In this document: piece by piece, positions 48,694 to 61,751 of the stretch
Layout: each line of letters opens with the position of its first letter
How positions within the stretch are numbered: position 1 is the first letter of the stretch
From: Ascaris suum
Lineage: Eukaryota > Nematoda > Chromadorea > Rhabditida > Ascarididae
Length of the DNA: 64,000 nucleotides
Direction of reading: 5' to 3'
Assembly (NCBI GenBank): GCA_013433145.1
Contig: CM024175.1
Span: 8,168,516 to 8,232,515, forward strand
Made by a program: the position numbers and the translations under genes
The notes under the pieces: model-generated
Database searches by the model: none
The model's input: only the letters and a program-made list of their open reading frames with translations
What the model was told of the DNA's origin: nothing

Positions 48694-50886
48694 GAAATCT
48701 CCGGATGTATAAAACTCCTCATCGGGAGTAGCAGATTACCAGTATTTACGCTTTCGCGAGTTCTGGGGAAGACAAGCTCGTCGTTGAAAGCGTTGTCAAC
48801 TTGCTTTGCGCGTGATATTTAGTTGCAAGAAATGGGCTTCCAGCTTGCTAGGAAGTTTTCTAGTGGTGGGCGCACACTTTGTGGCTCCCGCTGTCAAAGT
48901 CTTCCAATTTTCTTTCCTTATTATTCAATGTGGGTGTCAGTTTCAGGTCGCCAAAAATGCTGCAGAACGAGCGATATTTTGCGCAATTCCAGTCTCATAT
49001 TCTACAGACCTAGAAGTCCATCGCGCCAAATAAACGTCTACGCCCGGCGTGCTGCTTTGCGAACGGTTTCCTCTTCGGTGCTCTATATGTGGCAGCGTTC
49101 TCTGTTCGTCTACTTGCTCCACAAACGAAAAACAGATATCCAGATTGAAATACAGTAAGTTTGGAGACTGTTCGCACCCATCTGAGGAAAAGGGCAGCTT
49201 CTCACCTACCTCCTGCTCCCCGCTTCGCTGGCAAGCGTCAAGCAATTCTTCTGCCCACTAGAGGATACGGCAGGTTGGGACAATTCAGGATTTGCAATGG
49301 TGTGCGCAGGTCCATTTCCACGTGAGAACATTCCGCTGGTGGTGAATGGTGCTCATCGCTTTTTTGCATTTATGTAATAGAGTAGTGTGCAGCTGAGACA
49401 AAACCTGGTCTTTTGGCTGCAATAAAATAATGAACTTACTGCCCATAGCCATGATTACCGACCGTAGATGACCAAAAAAGTAGCAGCAATGGGGAGGCAG
49501 CCACAGCCACAAATTGAACGGGATACGCATTTGAATTATGCGATTTGCTCTCATTCTTTCCAGCATCTGTTCGTTTCTTGTGCTTCCATGCATTTTTACA
49601 AATTTTCATGCGTGCCCGCATATTTGGTTGTTTCAGTAGAGGGCTTGTGAAGCTAAAGATGCAACACTCGCACATGCACATAGTTGTTGAATCTTTCGCC
49701 ACAACCTCATGTTTCATCAGTCAATCTCATTAGACTCAGAAACCTAAGAGGCGCCGTGCATCTTGGCATGCGCTCCCAGAATACAGCGGCTTATGGGGAT
49801 AGCCTGCAGCCAGACCCGTGTCTCTGCCTTTTAGGAACGACAAAATGTACAGCCCGCAGTCGTTCCAATAGTGCTTATATTTTCACACTATACTTAAACA
49901 TTCTGAGATTGTGGAACAGCCCGAAAATCGAGGATGGCTTCGGTAAATCTGCACAAAGCCGCCATTAAACGATGATGAAGCTGTGTATAGAAAAATAAGT
50001 TGCCCATTAGTCTACACCCGGGTCAGTTCAGGGCGCACTATCCCATGCCAGCGGTCCGTGATATTTTCTCAAGTGGCAATCTACAGCTAGTTTTAAATCA
50101 AGCTTTAGCCAACAGCAAAAACCGAACAGCTGCAAAAACATTTCAAGGAGTTTGCTAGTGTTTAAGTTATCAAACTCTGATTATTAGTTCCAAATTGGCA
50201 CGCAGGAAGATTTCGTGCTGCAGTGCTGCTGTTGAGCAGCACCGTGTGTGGCACTGAAGGGGAACATCGATGATGTGATGTGGAAGATCTCGCTGTTAGC
50301 TGTAATTAGGCTCGGATAGGGAAAATATTCATTGTTATGACGTCACGAAGTAGGTAGATGATTAGGCCGGTCGTTTGAGTAATCAGTCAAAACGAGGTTA
50401 GAAACAGCAGCTGGGTTCGGCAGGCGTATCCATTTGCAGATGAAGACAGCTGTTGACGGTTGGGTTCTTGTGACTGAAGATCCGATTGTCGAAGGAGTGG
50501 GCTGAGGGTGATAGGTGATGTGGATTTTGAGGGCTCGGTGACTCTAGCGGTGCGCACCGAACAGTTCATCCTTGCTCGCTGTTCCGTTTTGTGCGGCTCC
50601 TTATCAGACGTTGATATGAACAGAAGTGCATTCTTAGTTTATATTTCCGCCTTTCTCGTCGCTTCTCCGCAGATTTTAATATTTGAAGCTGCACATTTGC
50701 AGTTACTTTCGATACCTCCAATGCTAATATTTACTGTTAATTCCCGTTTTTCAACTTCAGAAAGCGATGATTGCATAGCATATTACGTCCCCATTGATTG
50801 GCTCATTGAATACCTCCATCTTTTTTCAGAGAAAAACCTGACCTCCATACTGTGAAAACCTTTCGATAGTCCCCTTCCAAGTCATC

Positions 50887-51000
50887 CTACTCTTCATCAT
50901 TTCCTGCGACCAACCCCAGCAGCAGCAACGATGGTCTTGTAGGCCTTTTGCTTTGCGCGTATGTGTGTCTGAGGTTGGCGTGGCCAGAACGCACGATGAT
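50887..51000 (-). other. Exon-like block, candidate terminal exon
   Basis: GCATACAG ends at 51001, and the following frame reads IIVRSGHANLRHTYAQSKRP and on to GNDEE with a TAG at 50887. All three frames of this block are open, which is unusual in this AT-rich region, but makes the true frame uncertain. A second minus-strand open block at 50569-50390 (Ser/Gln-rich) could belong to the same gene. Confidence 0.22.
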
Positions 51001-51193
51001 CTGTATGCGGCCAAAACAGTAAAAACAAAGGTCTTCGAAAGCAAGGAAATGGCAACTCGTAGCTTTTCGAACGCCGGAAACCAGCTATTAGCACCGGGTG
51101 GTTGCTAAAGAACCAAGGTCAGTGCAACTTTGCATGTAGAGGATTTTTGCAGGAACCACTTCACTGAGTCATCGAAATAATCCATTTGCGCAG

Positions 51194-51343
51194 GTACGCT
51201 GCAAGTGTCCCAAATATGCGGAGGGAGGCAAAGACACAAGGAGAGTGTGTTCACTGTGCCAAGCTTTTTTGCGCCCAAGAAACGCCGCAGTGAAATGCAC
51301 AGCGCGAACTAAGGCTGTCCCTGGGCCAAGGACTGAGTATTAA
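51194..51343 (+). CDS. Candidate C-terminal exon with CxC and CxxC cysteines
   Basis: TTTGCGCAG ends at 51193. The exon then reads exactly 50 codons to TAA: VRCKCPKYAEGGKDTRRVCS with a downstream CQAF, RPRNAAVKC and a basic tail. The CxC...CxxC arrangement followed by another Cys suggests a small metal-binding or disulfide-bonded unit. It enters in phase 0 and needs upstream exons, which I could not identify. Codon usage is more coding-like than the surroundings. I do not recognise the family. Confidence 0.38.
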   Translation, partial: VRCKCPKYAEGGKDTRRVCSLCQAFLRPRNAAVKCTARTKAVPGPRTEY

Positions 51344-51349
51344 GTCCCA

Positions 51350-54300
51350 GCCAGGTTCAGCTTGGTCAGAAATACATGTGTTTTATTTGACAGCTTTATG
51401 GCAGCAAAGCTGCTAACTGCCATTGACGCGAAGTCGAAGTGTCCAGCGGTCGTTGATAGCTGTCGTCCGTACGGCATTTGCCCGTAGTCACGGAGAATAC
51501 ATACGGTCGTCTTTGATTTTGCATAACACATGCCCCATTCTATCGCTTCATTATTTGAAAGCAAAGAAACCAAAGCATTATGTGGAACACGCAATATTAA
51601 ATATACAGTAGCAGCACCATCCCATTATTACAGGATGATTACATCACATTATTTACCATCAAATTAAGTGTGCCAAAGGAAAGGTGGAATGGAAGAGTGA
51701 TAGGGTCGTCTGCCTTGAGAAACATAAGACGACTTGCCGATGACCTCCACTTTCGACTGACGCAATCCGCACATAAAAGTTGCTAAAAGTTGCTGATTCT
51801 TCCATCTAAATCTTTAAAAATGAATGCCATTACATATGAGAGTAGTCCTCAAACCAAGAATTTTTTATGTTTTTTAAAACCATTTGTGGATAAATCTGCT
51901 TTTAGAGGCATTATAGGGGAACTATGCTCGGTGTTGATTACAAAATTTGTAGACGTGGCGCTTTCTTGCAGCTCATTTCTCGTAAAGAAAATCCAGCAAA
52001 AGCAGAAAAATTTTGCTTTGAAGTTGGGTCATGTAGAGAATAGAGCTGGCGAGATCTAAAAGAGGAATAAAGGCGAGTGATAGCATCACAATGGAATCGG
52101 CAGAGCGCGTCCTTCCTGAAGTGGAAGATCGCGAATTGAGATTTCCTCCGCGAGCAGTCTTTTCAGCTCTCATCAAGCAATAATTATTGCAACAGAATTT
52201 GAGTTCGGGCTAGGCTGCGGTTGGATTCTCACAAGTTTTCACTCAAAATTTTACACACGCACTCAAAACTTAAAAGGAAACATTGAGAAGGCATCAGTTG
52301 TACACGAAAAAAACGAAGGTTCCGGTTTAGTGCTTTCATAACTCTATTCTGTAATTTGGTTAGATGGTTTGCAAATGTTGTCTTCATGCTTTGCATGAGC
52401 GCTTCTGAAAGTAACAACAATCTTTGTCACTTCATTGCTAATTTACATCATCGCTGTGGATGGTCGCTTCCTATCTTCAGTACTACCAAAGAAATTATGC
52501 AGGACGGGATTGAGCAGCAGGTGAGCACCACGACATTGTCTGGCATTACGTGAATTTTGGAGTCCATTGAACTGGTTGTCCCAAACACTCGCAGAGTAGA
52601 GGTGGCAGCTGTTTCCCACTGTCCTTTGCACTTCTTAAAAGTTCACACAAGGTTTTTTGTTATGTTTTCATTGTTGTAAGTTTTCGTCTTAAGGATTGTC
52701 TTGTCCAAACTAAACAACGGACGACCATATTGTCTCAGTCGAAAGAAGTGCACGTGAGATGATTAGAACACAAAGTTTCTCCGGCATTTAAGAAGCAACC
52801 TCTTAAGATCCTGTTTTTTCCAAAGGCGTTCACATCTCTCTGCATTCATTCGCCAGAGGCTGTGACTACTTTATTCATTGGCAGATTACTGCACTATGCT
52901 ATCCGTGGCTTTTTTGCTGATGCCTTCCGCTGATTTTGTTTTCGAGTGCCTTCCTTCGACTATGTCCGGCCGAGGTGGCGCTTGCTTACCGGTCGACTAC
53001 GGCTGTACCAATTCCCCGTTTCGGCTACGAATAAGTTGATGCTTAGTTCTTACTTGGCTATTCACTTTCGAGTAGGATGGCATGAAGCCTGACTGTGTTG
53101 ATGGAATCAACAGTCCATGCCGCCAGTATGAAAAATTCAGTTGTTGAGCTGTCCGTCATTGGCTTTTTTCTACGCGAATCCAGCATTGGTTTTAGCCATT
53201 GTTTTTAGTCCATAATCGATCAAAATTTTCCACACATATTCAGTTACAACTGAGTTTCTACTGTGATCCAGCGCTTTTTGTCGCCTATTGACCGAAATGA
53301 ATTTCGACCCCTTCCTATCGCAGTCAGATACTGAGAGCATCAAGTGAGTGCAACAACCAAGGCCATGCGCTTGACTTCACTGCAAATAAAAAAGAGCATG
53401 CTGGAGTGTGGCAGAGTGCGTCGGATCTTTGATGGGCTACTGGTGGAGGACGATTTTCCAACTTATTCCCTTCGGCTCATTATTAGTCTCCTGCCCTGAT
53501 AAGTCGATCCCTACTGTAGTATCTGCCGTCGTCTCTCTCCTCCCTTCTCCCCACCTTCCATCGAAGGCTGCTTCCCTCAAAGCACTTCCTCACATACTCT
53601 CCGAACGATTCTGCGCGTCTTTTTGGTATCATGCAGTTTGGCCTGCTCGAAACTGTGATGCTTTGTGGGAGACTTTGGTCTGCTTTCTTCAGACTTCACT
53701 ATACTCTCCTATCCTCATTGTTGGCACGCAGATGCTAGCTGGAATTTTCGTCTTTCAATATTGGTTGCCTAGATTAGCTAGGAAATAAGCTGCAACATGT
53801 GGTGCTTCTACTGTTTGAACTGTGGATGAAAGTGGTACACTCCTCACCGTAACTAAAAATCGCATCTTTCCGTCGCATACCCATAAACAATTCAAACAGT
53901 AAGAGCTCAACCGTGAAATAGTGCGATATCATTTTACTCTGACGCAATTATCCACCGAATGTGGCGCTGATTTCACGAAACCCTGGGCAGGAATTTTCGG
54001 TATCCTCATAATAGCTGCAATGCTTATGTGCCATATGGAAAATTTGTGGTTGGGTAACGATGTGTGGGCAAGTTACTTGGAATGAGTTTCATCGCATGTG
54101 ATTTCCTGTGAGAATGTCAAAAGGAAGGCGCAAGCAGAGAAGAACAAGTTTGAAACGAAATAATTGCAGCACACGCCGAGTCTGACCACTATACGGAGTG
54201 ACGCAAATGAAGAAGGAATTCGCTCACTGCGACCGCTTCCCGATGATTCATTCTCTATTATCAATGAAGTTATAATAAGCGGTGTAGGAAGCATGCCGAT

Positions 54301-55035
54301 CATCAAGGTTACTTCCTTGTTACCATATCAGCATCATTTTACGTTCTCTTAACAGGGCTCTCGTAAAAGAAACAATTCAGAACATGAGTGAGTTTTTAGC
54401 TGGTGCATTTCAGTCGATTTGTGCTTCATTCCTATCTCCTTTGCCAACTTATGTCCTCTTCGCGAATTTTTCGCCACTTGCTCATCCACGAATTCGAGGG
54501 CATCTTTGTCCGAAATTTCTCTTAGAAGTTATCAGCGAAGCCACCATTTGCAACAAACATCTCCCGCATAACGAGAGAGAATCTGGCGGGTACAAGATTT
54601 CTCGATTTTGCACCTCCATTGGTGAGAATTGTCCACTGGAAGCAGCTGAACAAGATTTGCTTTCAAAGGGTCTAATGCCAACTTTAAAAAATCCAGAGAA
54701 GTTCAGCAAACAATCTCCTTTTTTTCCACAGCAAACGCGCAAAAATGACATTGGGAGAAAATTATGCGAAAAAGTACATTTCAAAAAAACGTCTTCTAGG
54801 CGAGAAGTGTTCTTTTCGGCCTTTGCGTTATGCTGAATTAAAGACACCTACGTGAATTCGGTGGGAGGGTCCGGAGAGATATATGCCTTCTGCGTCCCTT
54901 CCATTTGTGCCACGTCTGCATTTTCTTGGTATAAGTAGGCGCAGCAGGGCAATGCTTTGCAATAGTGCGTTCATTTCATTATAGAAAGATGGCATCAAAA
55001 GTTGCTGTGAAGTACTGATCTGCATTGATGTATAG
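51350..55035. other. Gene-poor stretch upstream of PEPCK; start exon not found
   Basis: The PEPCK gene must start somewhere upstream of 55036, but no exon with an ATG and a phase-0 donor could be fixed. Open frames at 53408-53788 (126 codons) and 54384-54836 (150 codons) are the longest here, but neither resembles a PEPCK N-terminus and both lack recognisable motifs. AACAG followed by a short block and GTGAGT occurs at 54355-54386 and might be a small exon, though its phase does not fit the PEPCK frame. Confidence 0.35.
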
Positions 55036-58000
55036 GGGGATCTGCGACAGCTTCCAATCAAGGTGCAACGTTTTGTCATCGAGAAGGCATCACTGATGCG
55101 TCCGCGTGGCATCTATATTTGCGACGGATCAGTTCGTGAGGCGGATGAAATCGTCGCCAAGCTCGTCGAACGGCGAACGCTCTCTGTATTAACTGCCTAC
55201 GAAAACAATTACATTTGTAGAACAGACCCTCAAGTGCGAACCTTTTGTCAACATATTGTACTGAACAAGAGTAAATACCTATTCGTCGCCCTTTTGCTCC
55301 TTCGACACCCGCCCGCCTTATGCTCCACCCTTCTCGATTACCCACTTCAATTTCTTCTCCCGCACCCGCCACTGGAACCCATTTCCTCCCAACGTAATGG
55401 CGATACGTTTTTGCGCTTACATTTATGCCATTCACTTTTCTACAGAACTATAAGGTAAGCACATTATCGAATTCTAAGAGAAAATTTCAGCAGCTTACAG
55501 TGCAAGGATAGTTTCCTCAGGTGAGGAAGTCTTCTGTGTCGCAAATGTACTGTTGATTCTTCAAGACGTCACTCTGCTTCCTCTTGATGCGGCAGAGACA
55601 ATTTCGAAGATCCCACGAGGGAATTAATGAATAAAAAATTGAGCCGAGCTTCTGACTCATTTCTCCGTTTGTTAACTACCTCAGTTTACTTTAGTATAAC
55701 ATTTTTCGTCATGCAAGTGTAAAAGATGCACTTTGCACCTTTCGCTCTAGCCGATTTTTAAGGACGTGACGGAAAGCATCGCATGGATAGCAACACCCGG
55801 CAAATTCCAAACGGTCTGCCGCACAAACGATGATGTTGTGCCGATAATGTGCAATTGGATATCGCCTGCAGAATGCGGAAAAGAGCTCGACTCCAGATTC
55901 CCAGGCTGTATGACAGGTTAGACATTGCCTTCATGGAAGAGCTGAAAGACAGGATATACGAGGTTGTGCAAGGGGTAGCGTGAGCTATTTCGCTGACAAG
56001 ACCGTATTCTGCAGCTTTCGGAATGCGGAATTAGAAGACTTCTGAGCTTCTATTTCTCGACATCATTTTACTTGCTAATATAGGTGCGGATTTTTGAGCG
56101 TTCGCTGCATACTGTTGAAAGGTTCGTGGGATCACCAAAGAACTGCGTCGATCTTCTTCTACAAGCAGTGTTGCTAGGTTCACTTGATTTCGTTGGGGTC
56201 AAAGAAACCTTCACGCGAATGTGGAGTTGAAATGTGCAGCAATCTTCGTCATGCACCACTCTCAGTGCGGACAATTCAGTCACGGCTTCCTCGCCGTAGC
56301 AGATTTCACGTCAGAAATTCAAAGAAAGAGCTCACAGGAGTTTCTGAGGACTAGTGGGTCTCGCATTAAATCAACAATGATAAACATCCGTTGAAGGTAC
56401 ATCTGCAGTAAACGCATTATTTAAAACGATTTCACTTCAGCCTCTTTTGAGCTACCACCTAGAAATTCTGCCACACTTTCTCTGACGTACTCTCGAAAAC
56501 TGTATTGTTGACTATTTGTAGCAATCTCTGGTGGAGGTAATCTGATTTCTATGGAGAAGCTTTGTTGTAAAGGAAAGCGAATCATACCAGCCCGGTAAAG
56601 TTGTCCCCCTCTGAGGCCTCTATTGCCATATATATCAGCTCATGACGCATTTCAAGGATTTTTGTAAAAAGCAGGGGTTCGGGACGCCCCAAGAATTTCG
56701 CATAATTCTCGGTGCTTGAGATAACTTGTGATAAATTCCAACATTGGTCATCCCTGGTGCAAAGCTTTCGATTTGCATTCTTCGCTGCAAAAGCAGACTT
56801 GAAAATACTTTCTCGGCAAACTGCTTTTATATCGACTTAGCCAAAACATTTGTTGCAGTTCTATTCATATCATATCCAGTTATCTCCACAGATATTTCAA
56901 GGGCTGAACTGCACGGCTCTGAAGTCGTCGACGACTATACAGAAGATTTCGATCATTTTTTTGTTACAATGGAATTGCCTCTAGAGGTAGTGCTTCGCAA
57001 GGTGGTAGTATAGACATCTGTTCTTTTTCCTCTATATAGGGCGGTCCGCCTCATGCTGTCTTTCATTCTATCGAAAGCAAATTATGTGATGAGGGGCTAA
57101 GCTCTATATCGGGTACTTGTCTGGCGATAATCATGGAGGATTGCGCCGAAGCGCGTTAAACTGTCTACGGATATCATGACGCTCACCGGCATGAAGGCAT
57201 TCAAGGCTCGCAACCGAGAAGTGGTAGTAGCATGGGGTATGAATATCATCGTCGGGACACCAACAGCCGCAGTTTGAATCCATGCCACTCCCTTCGATGT
57301 TCGCTTCTGTCGGTGCCCTTACAGTACAAGTTTATCGCCACTGGTGTCAGCCGATCCTAAATGCAATGATTTACCCGAAACGATGTTCCAGTTCGCTCTT
57401 CGTCACCCTTCAAAGCCGTTTACGACATTCGGCACCAAAGCGGCTCCTTTAACTGAAAGCTTACAATGGATTCCATCAGTTCGCCATTTCGAGGATGCTG
57501 ATATCTCACTGTTCTCGCTGTGAGAAAACATTCGTTTCCAACGTCCGATATTTCCCCTCTTTCATCCAACTCATTGCAGATTTCTTTTACTTGCGCGCTA
57601 CTGTTTTATGCCAGTCGTTGTGCTGATATGTGATGATTCAACATACTGTGATAATGACTCGTCATGTTGTAATGATTCACCATAATTTGTTGCTTGCGTG
57701 CCGACGTTCTGCATGAATCGTCGCATTGGATATATGATGAGGACTCATCATATTGTGATGACGCTTTATCGGTTGTCATGATGACGGTCCATCATATTGC
57801 GACGACGATTGCCACGAATGCGATGATGATTCATCATACCGTGATGGTGATTCATCGGGTAACCATCTTTTGGTACATAGGCTATTCCTTACCAGCTCAT
57901 CGGCATTCGCCTACGCCTACTAGTTAAAGGTATCTTTGTTCCTCTCCAGTATCCTTACCACTTCCCCCTCTCCCGGGCTCATTGTACTGAAATGTATGAG

Positions 58001-61000
58001 TTCATTTCATTTTTTCACAAATGTTTCATTCTCTCAAAATTCCGTACGGATAGCATACCAAGTCGACAAGTGCATTGTAAATTTCGTTTGCAGGACGTGT
58101 CATGTATGTGATACCGTTTTCTCTGGGCGTCATCTGCGGGCCATTCTCAAAAATTGGAATTGAGGTTAGATTTCCGCAGGTCTCAAGGCATTTTTCAGGT
58201 TGAGTGGCTTTATGCAATATTATTAATCGTCCATTTTGAGATCGGCGCACTGATTCCCAAGTGTAAGTTCAACTGAGGCGAGCATGAAGCACTGTAAGGC
58301 ATATTAGTAGAGTGCAGGCCAACTGCTTCCATGCAGAGCAGGGGAAAGGACGATCACGGGACAGATCAAACTGTCTACGAATGCCTTGAGATAAAAGTCG
58401 GAAGGAACGTATAAAAGGGGAGCATACTTGCTTGCAAAGTGAGTGTCAGTTGCGCGAGGTCAAGGTTTCGATTACCGGCTGAGCCCTCATGTAATAGCTG
58501 TTGGGTTTCTCTTGAGGCACTTACGAGATACTGTGTGGTTCCGGCACAGTAAAGGAGGTCAGGTTTTACTCAACACTTAAAACAAACTGACATGAAAGCA
58601 CAGAGAAATAGGGTGGTCGCGGAGGAAAAAGTCTTGTCAACAGTGCCTCGATACTATTCACAGTGCTCCTTGCGCGATACTGACGACCGACGACCACAGC
58701 ACGCCGCCCCAACGCAGACGCACCAGTTGCTGCTCGAACTCATGGGAAACCAAAACTGACACTGACTATATAAGCAAATACGCTCCCCTTTTATCTTCTC
58801 TGCACCAAAGCGGCTGACCTGCACTCTGCTGATCTCTGCTACAGTACAACTATTTAATAAGCGAAGGGGTCGGTTTCATCGTTTGTGCCCTAGTGTCAAG
58901 GGTGCCGACTTCCTCAGTGAAATAATAATGAGTCTTTATAGTGTACAATTTCGAGTGATGCAGTTTCGAGTCACACAAAGTCCATCGGTCGCTCGTGATT
59001 CGCGCAAGCAGTGATCGAATTCACTCATCAGTGATCTTTGTTAGCAGTACACAGCTGCATCCAACAAGGTTGCTTACGGTATTAACCGTTGTTGTGCGGA
59101 TCGTATTTTCAGCTGACAGATTCAAATTATACGGTGCTGTGTATGCGCATCATGACGCGAGTGTCGCCAAAGGTATTCGAAGCACTGGGTGATGGTGACT
59201 TCGTTCGATGCATTCATTCGGTTGGACTGCCCAGACCTGCTAGGCGTTAGTCTGATTACATGGATTTTTTACGCAAATGTTTCTTCACAGAAAATTAGAC
59301 GTCTGATTAGCGACGAAATAGAAATAAGAAGGAGAGAGCAAAATCAAGTAAGTACCACCCTATCTTATAGTTCCGCCTGCTTGGCAACGCAGATAAAGTA
59401 GATACAAATGAACTGCGCAACATTAGTTGGGGGGATGTGGAGAGTTATGAATTCGAAAAGATTGTTGCGGCGGAAAGAGAAACAAACAATTCAGGAAAGT
59501 AAAAAGGGGTGTTTTCGAGGCTTTCGTGTTGTGCAGGGACATAAATTTACCGATTATCGAATTTCCCGACGAGCTACGAATACTTCAAAGGTTGATTTGC
59601 TGTAGTAGTAGCAGCATTCACAGTAGAAATTGAAATCGCCTAGGTATATTAAACAAGCACAAGCAATGAGTTCAACCGCATGACGAATGTCGTCGGGTTT
59701 TTGCAGGCCAAGATTAAATGTATTAGCCTTTTTGGAGAATCTAAAATGTGATAATTTTGCAGGCCATGTGACTAGAAACTGGCCCTGCAACACAGACTTG
59801 GCATTCCTTGTACATCGGCCTGCAGAACGTGAAATCTGGTCTTTTGGCTCCGGATTTGGCTCGAACAGTTTGCTTGGACGGAAAAGCATGGCACTACGCG
59901 TGGCATCGGCTATCGCAAGGGACGAGGGTTGGCTGGCCGAGCATATGGCCGTGTTTTGTGAGAAACCTTTTAGTGCAGATTATAATGAGATTTTTTTCGT
60001 AAGAAACTGCTGAAGGAGTAACATTGACGGATAAATATGCATGAGTAGGCAGTTGGAAGCGTTTTTATTCGCAAGTGGTGTTGGAAACCTACATCGAATT
60101 GCATGAGGTAGTCTATTTTCGAAGTTGGGAATCCTAACTAGCGGTCACTTTTTTGGAGCAGCGGCTTCTTTTCTGGTTGGAGTCGGTGCTTCCATTCTGG
60201 TTACGGCGTCGCAGTGGAGGATACTTGCTGAAACTGCTTCGTATGTAACTGATGTTGAAACTCATGAGTGAAAACGACTGAATGAGATTGATTAGTAAAT
60301 TGTGTACGGCCATGCAAAATCGTGAAGTGGAATTCACTAGTTGCGAGTTGCTGTAGAGAAATCATGAACCTTTTCGTTCTAGCCAGTCATTACTGTCAAC
60401 TTGCAGCTGTAACGGATCCAAGACGACGAGAACATTTTATGACGGCAGCTTTTCCCGCTGCATGTGGCAAGACCAGTCTTGCGATGCTAAGGCCCACTCT
60501 TGCTGGATGGAAAGTCCGCTGCATTGGTGCACATTGCTTTTGATTTGATTATTTTTTCTGGTCTTCGAGTCATATGTTAACTGTGTGCACACCAATTCTT
60601 TTTAGATACTTTTGGAGATCGCTGAAATGCTCGCATCAAACTCCTTCTATTGGTTGCTCAACACGACGATCAGGCTACTTCACGTAACAAGAGTGCTTTT
60701 AGATTGGCTCATGTATCTAACCTCTTTACGTTATGAACTTTGTGCAATGTAGTTTTGGGGCGCTGGGATGGTTCATCGTAACCCGTCGTGAAAATGAAGC
60801 TTCAGGTGATGACATAGCATGGCTGAGATTTGGAGATGATGGTCGCTTATACGCAATCAATCCTGAAGCGGGTTTCTTCGGAATAGCACCAGGACTATCG
60901 AAGAGGACGAACCCCGTTGCCATGGCAATGCTTCGCAAGAATTGCATTTTCACAAATGTGGCCGAGACAGCAAATGGCGAATTCTTTTGGCAGGGACTCG

Positions 61001-61751
61001 AAAACGAAATCAGGGCTCGTTTTCTTAGTTCTGAAAACAGGAAGTGGTTTTGCTGGCAAAGTGGACTGATTTTTCAATCCTAGACTTGTTCATTTTTGTC
61101 GCCTTATTGTCTGCAAAGCAATGCAAATACGAATATCGGATCTTCCGTTGCAAAGTGAAAAATCTCTACGACTGCACTCTACAACAACGCCCATGCGGAA
61201 CAGTTCATTGCTTTTCGCTTGCAGAGTACATCGCTTGCAGAGTGCAGAGTATATTCTCTTATACAGTCTTGAATTTTGCTGAAATACGAACCCGTATATG
61301 ACATATCAGAGGTCGTCTCATGTTGCCGATTTCTATATTTGGCGAATTTGGGAGGGATGTTTTATATTGATCGCTTTGCCATGAAGGTTGATCTGAATGT
61401 AGCGTTGTATCATGCTCCTTGTGATGAACTCATTTGCGGTTGCACCTGAAATGCTCATTGAATCACGTTTAAAATTCTATTCTAATCTCAGACATTGATG
61501 GAATTGGACGCTCACGAAAAAACGATTGGCTGCATTTCAGCAAGAACTTCTCTCTATAGAAGCTAATTTATAGGACAAAACTGTGGAGATGCTGAATTGG
61601 GAAGGACGAAAGTGGCATATTGGAGACGAAGGTCGAGCAGCACATCACAACGCAAGATACGCTGCTCCAGCAAGTCAGTGTCAACTCATGCATTACAAAT
61701 GGGATTCCCCAAAGGCGTGCCTATTGACGCCATACTGTTCGGTGCTCGGAG
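55036..61751 (+). CDS. pck: GTP-dependent phosphoenolpyruvate carboxykinase, partial and frameshifted
   Basis: Eight exons (55036-55233, 55763-55916, 58094-58164, 59113-59245, 59763-59957, 60407-60526, 60806-61014, 61574-61751) join in phase, giving about 419 residues. PEPCK interconverts oxaloacetate and PEP with GTP/GDP. Recognisable blocks: [69 protein letters not shown] (metal-binding His), the P-loop [12 protein letters not shown] with the mobile-loop Cys, GDDIAW (metal-binding Asp) and [11 protein letters not shown]. Departures from the family: FGSGYGGNSLLGKK has become [14 protein letters not shown], and FGGRR has become FGARR. One base is missing near 61710, shifting frame between WDSPK and [10 protein letters not shown]. 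The intron after exon 7 appears to use a GC donor. The start exon and the last third are absent, so it may be a decaying paralog, or the frameshift may be an assembly error. Confidence 0.9.
57630..57861. repeat. Degenerate minisatellite of GATGATTCATCATATTGTGAT type
   Basis: The stretch is built from diverged copies of a roughly 20-35 base motif rich in GATGA, TTCATCATATTGTGATGA and similar. The copies include partial palindromes (TGATGA/TCATCA). It lies in the large PEPCK intron between 55916 and 58094. Confidence 0.6.
58303..58833. mobile_element. Inverted-repeat (foldback or MITE-like) element in PEPCK intron
   Basis: Two nested arms are inverted copies. The outer arm 58303-58328 (ATTAGTAGAGTGCAGG...) matches the reverse complement of 58808-58833. 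The inner arm 58411-58449 (ATAAAAGGGGAGCATACTTG...) matches the reverse complement of 58756-58794, ending GTGTCAG/CTGACAC. Arms are imperfect, roughly 80-85% alike. The spacer has no coding sequence, so it would be a non-autonomous element of about 530 bases. Flanking duplications were not found. Confidence 0.65.

Noticed and set aside
53408..53788. 126-codon plus-strand frame
   Set aside because: It starts at GTG, has no motif, no clear splice context and biased hydrophobic content. It was not called as a gene, nor as the PEPCK start exon.
54384..54836. 150-codon plus-strand frame just upstream of PEPCK
   Set aside because: It does not resemble a PEPCK N-terminus. The opposite strand is equally open, and its only strong donor lies at an internal position without phase agreement.
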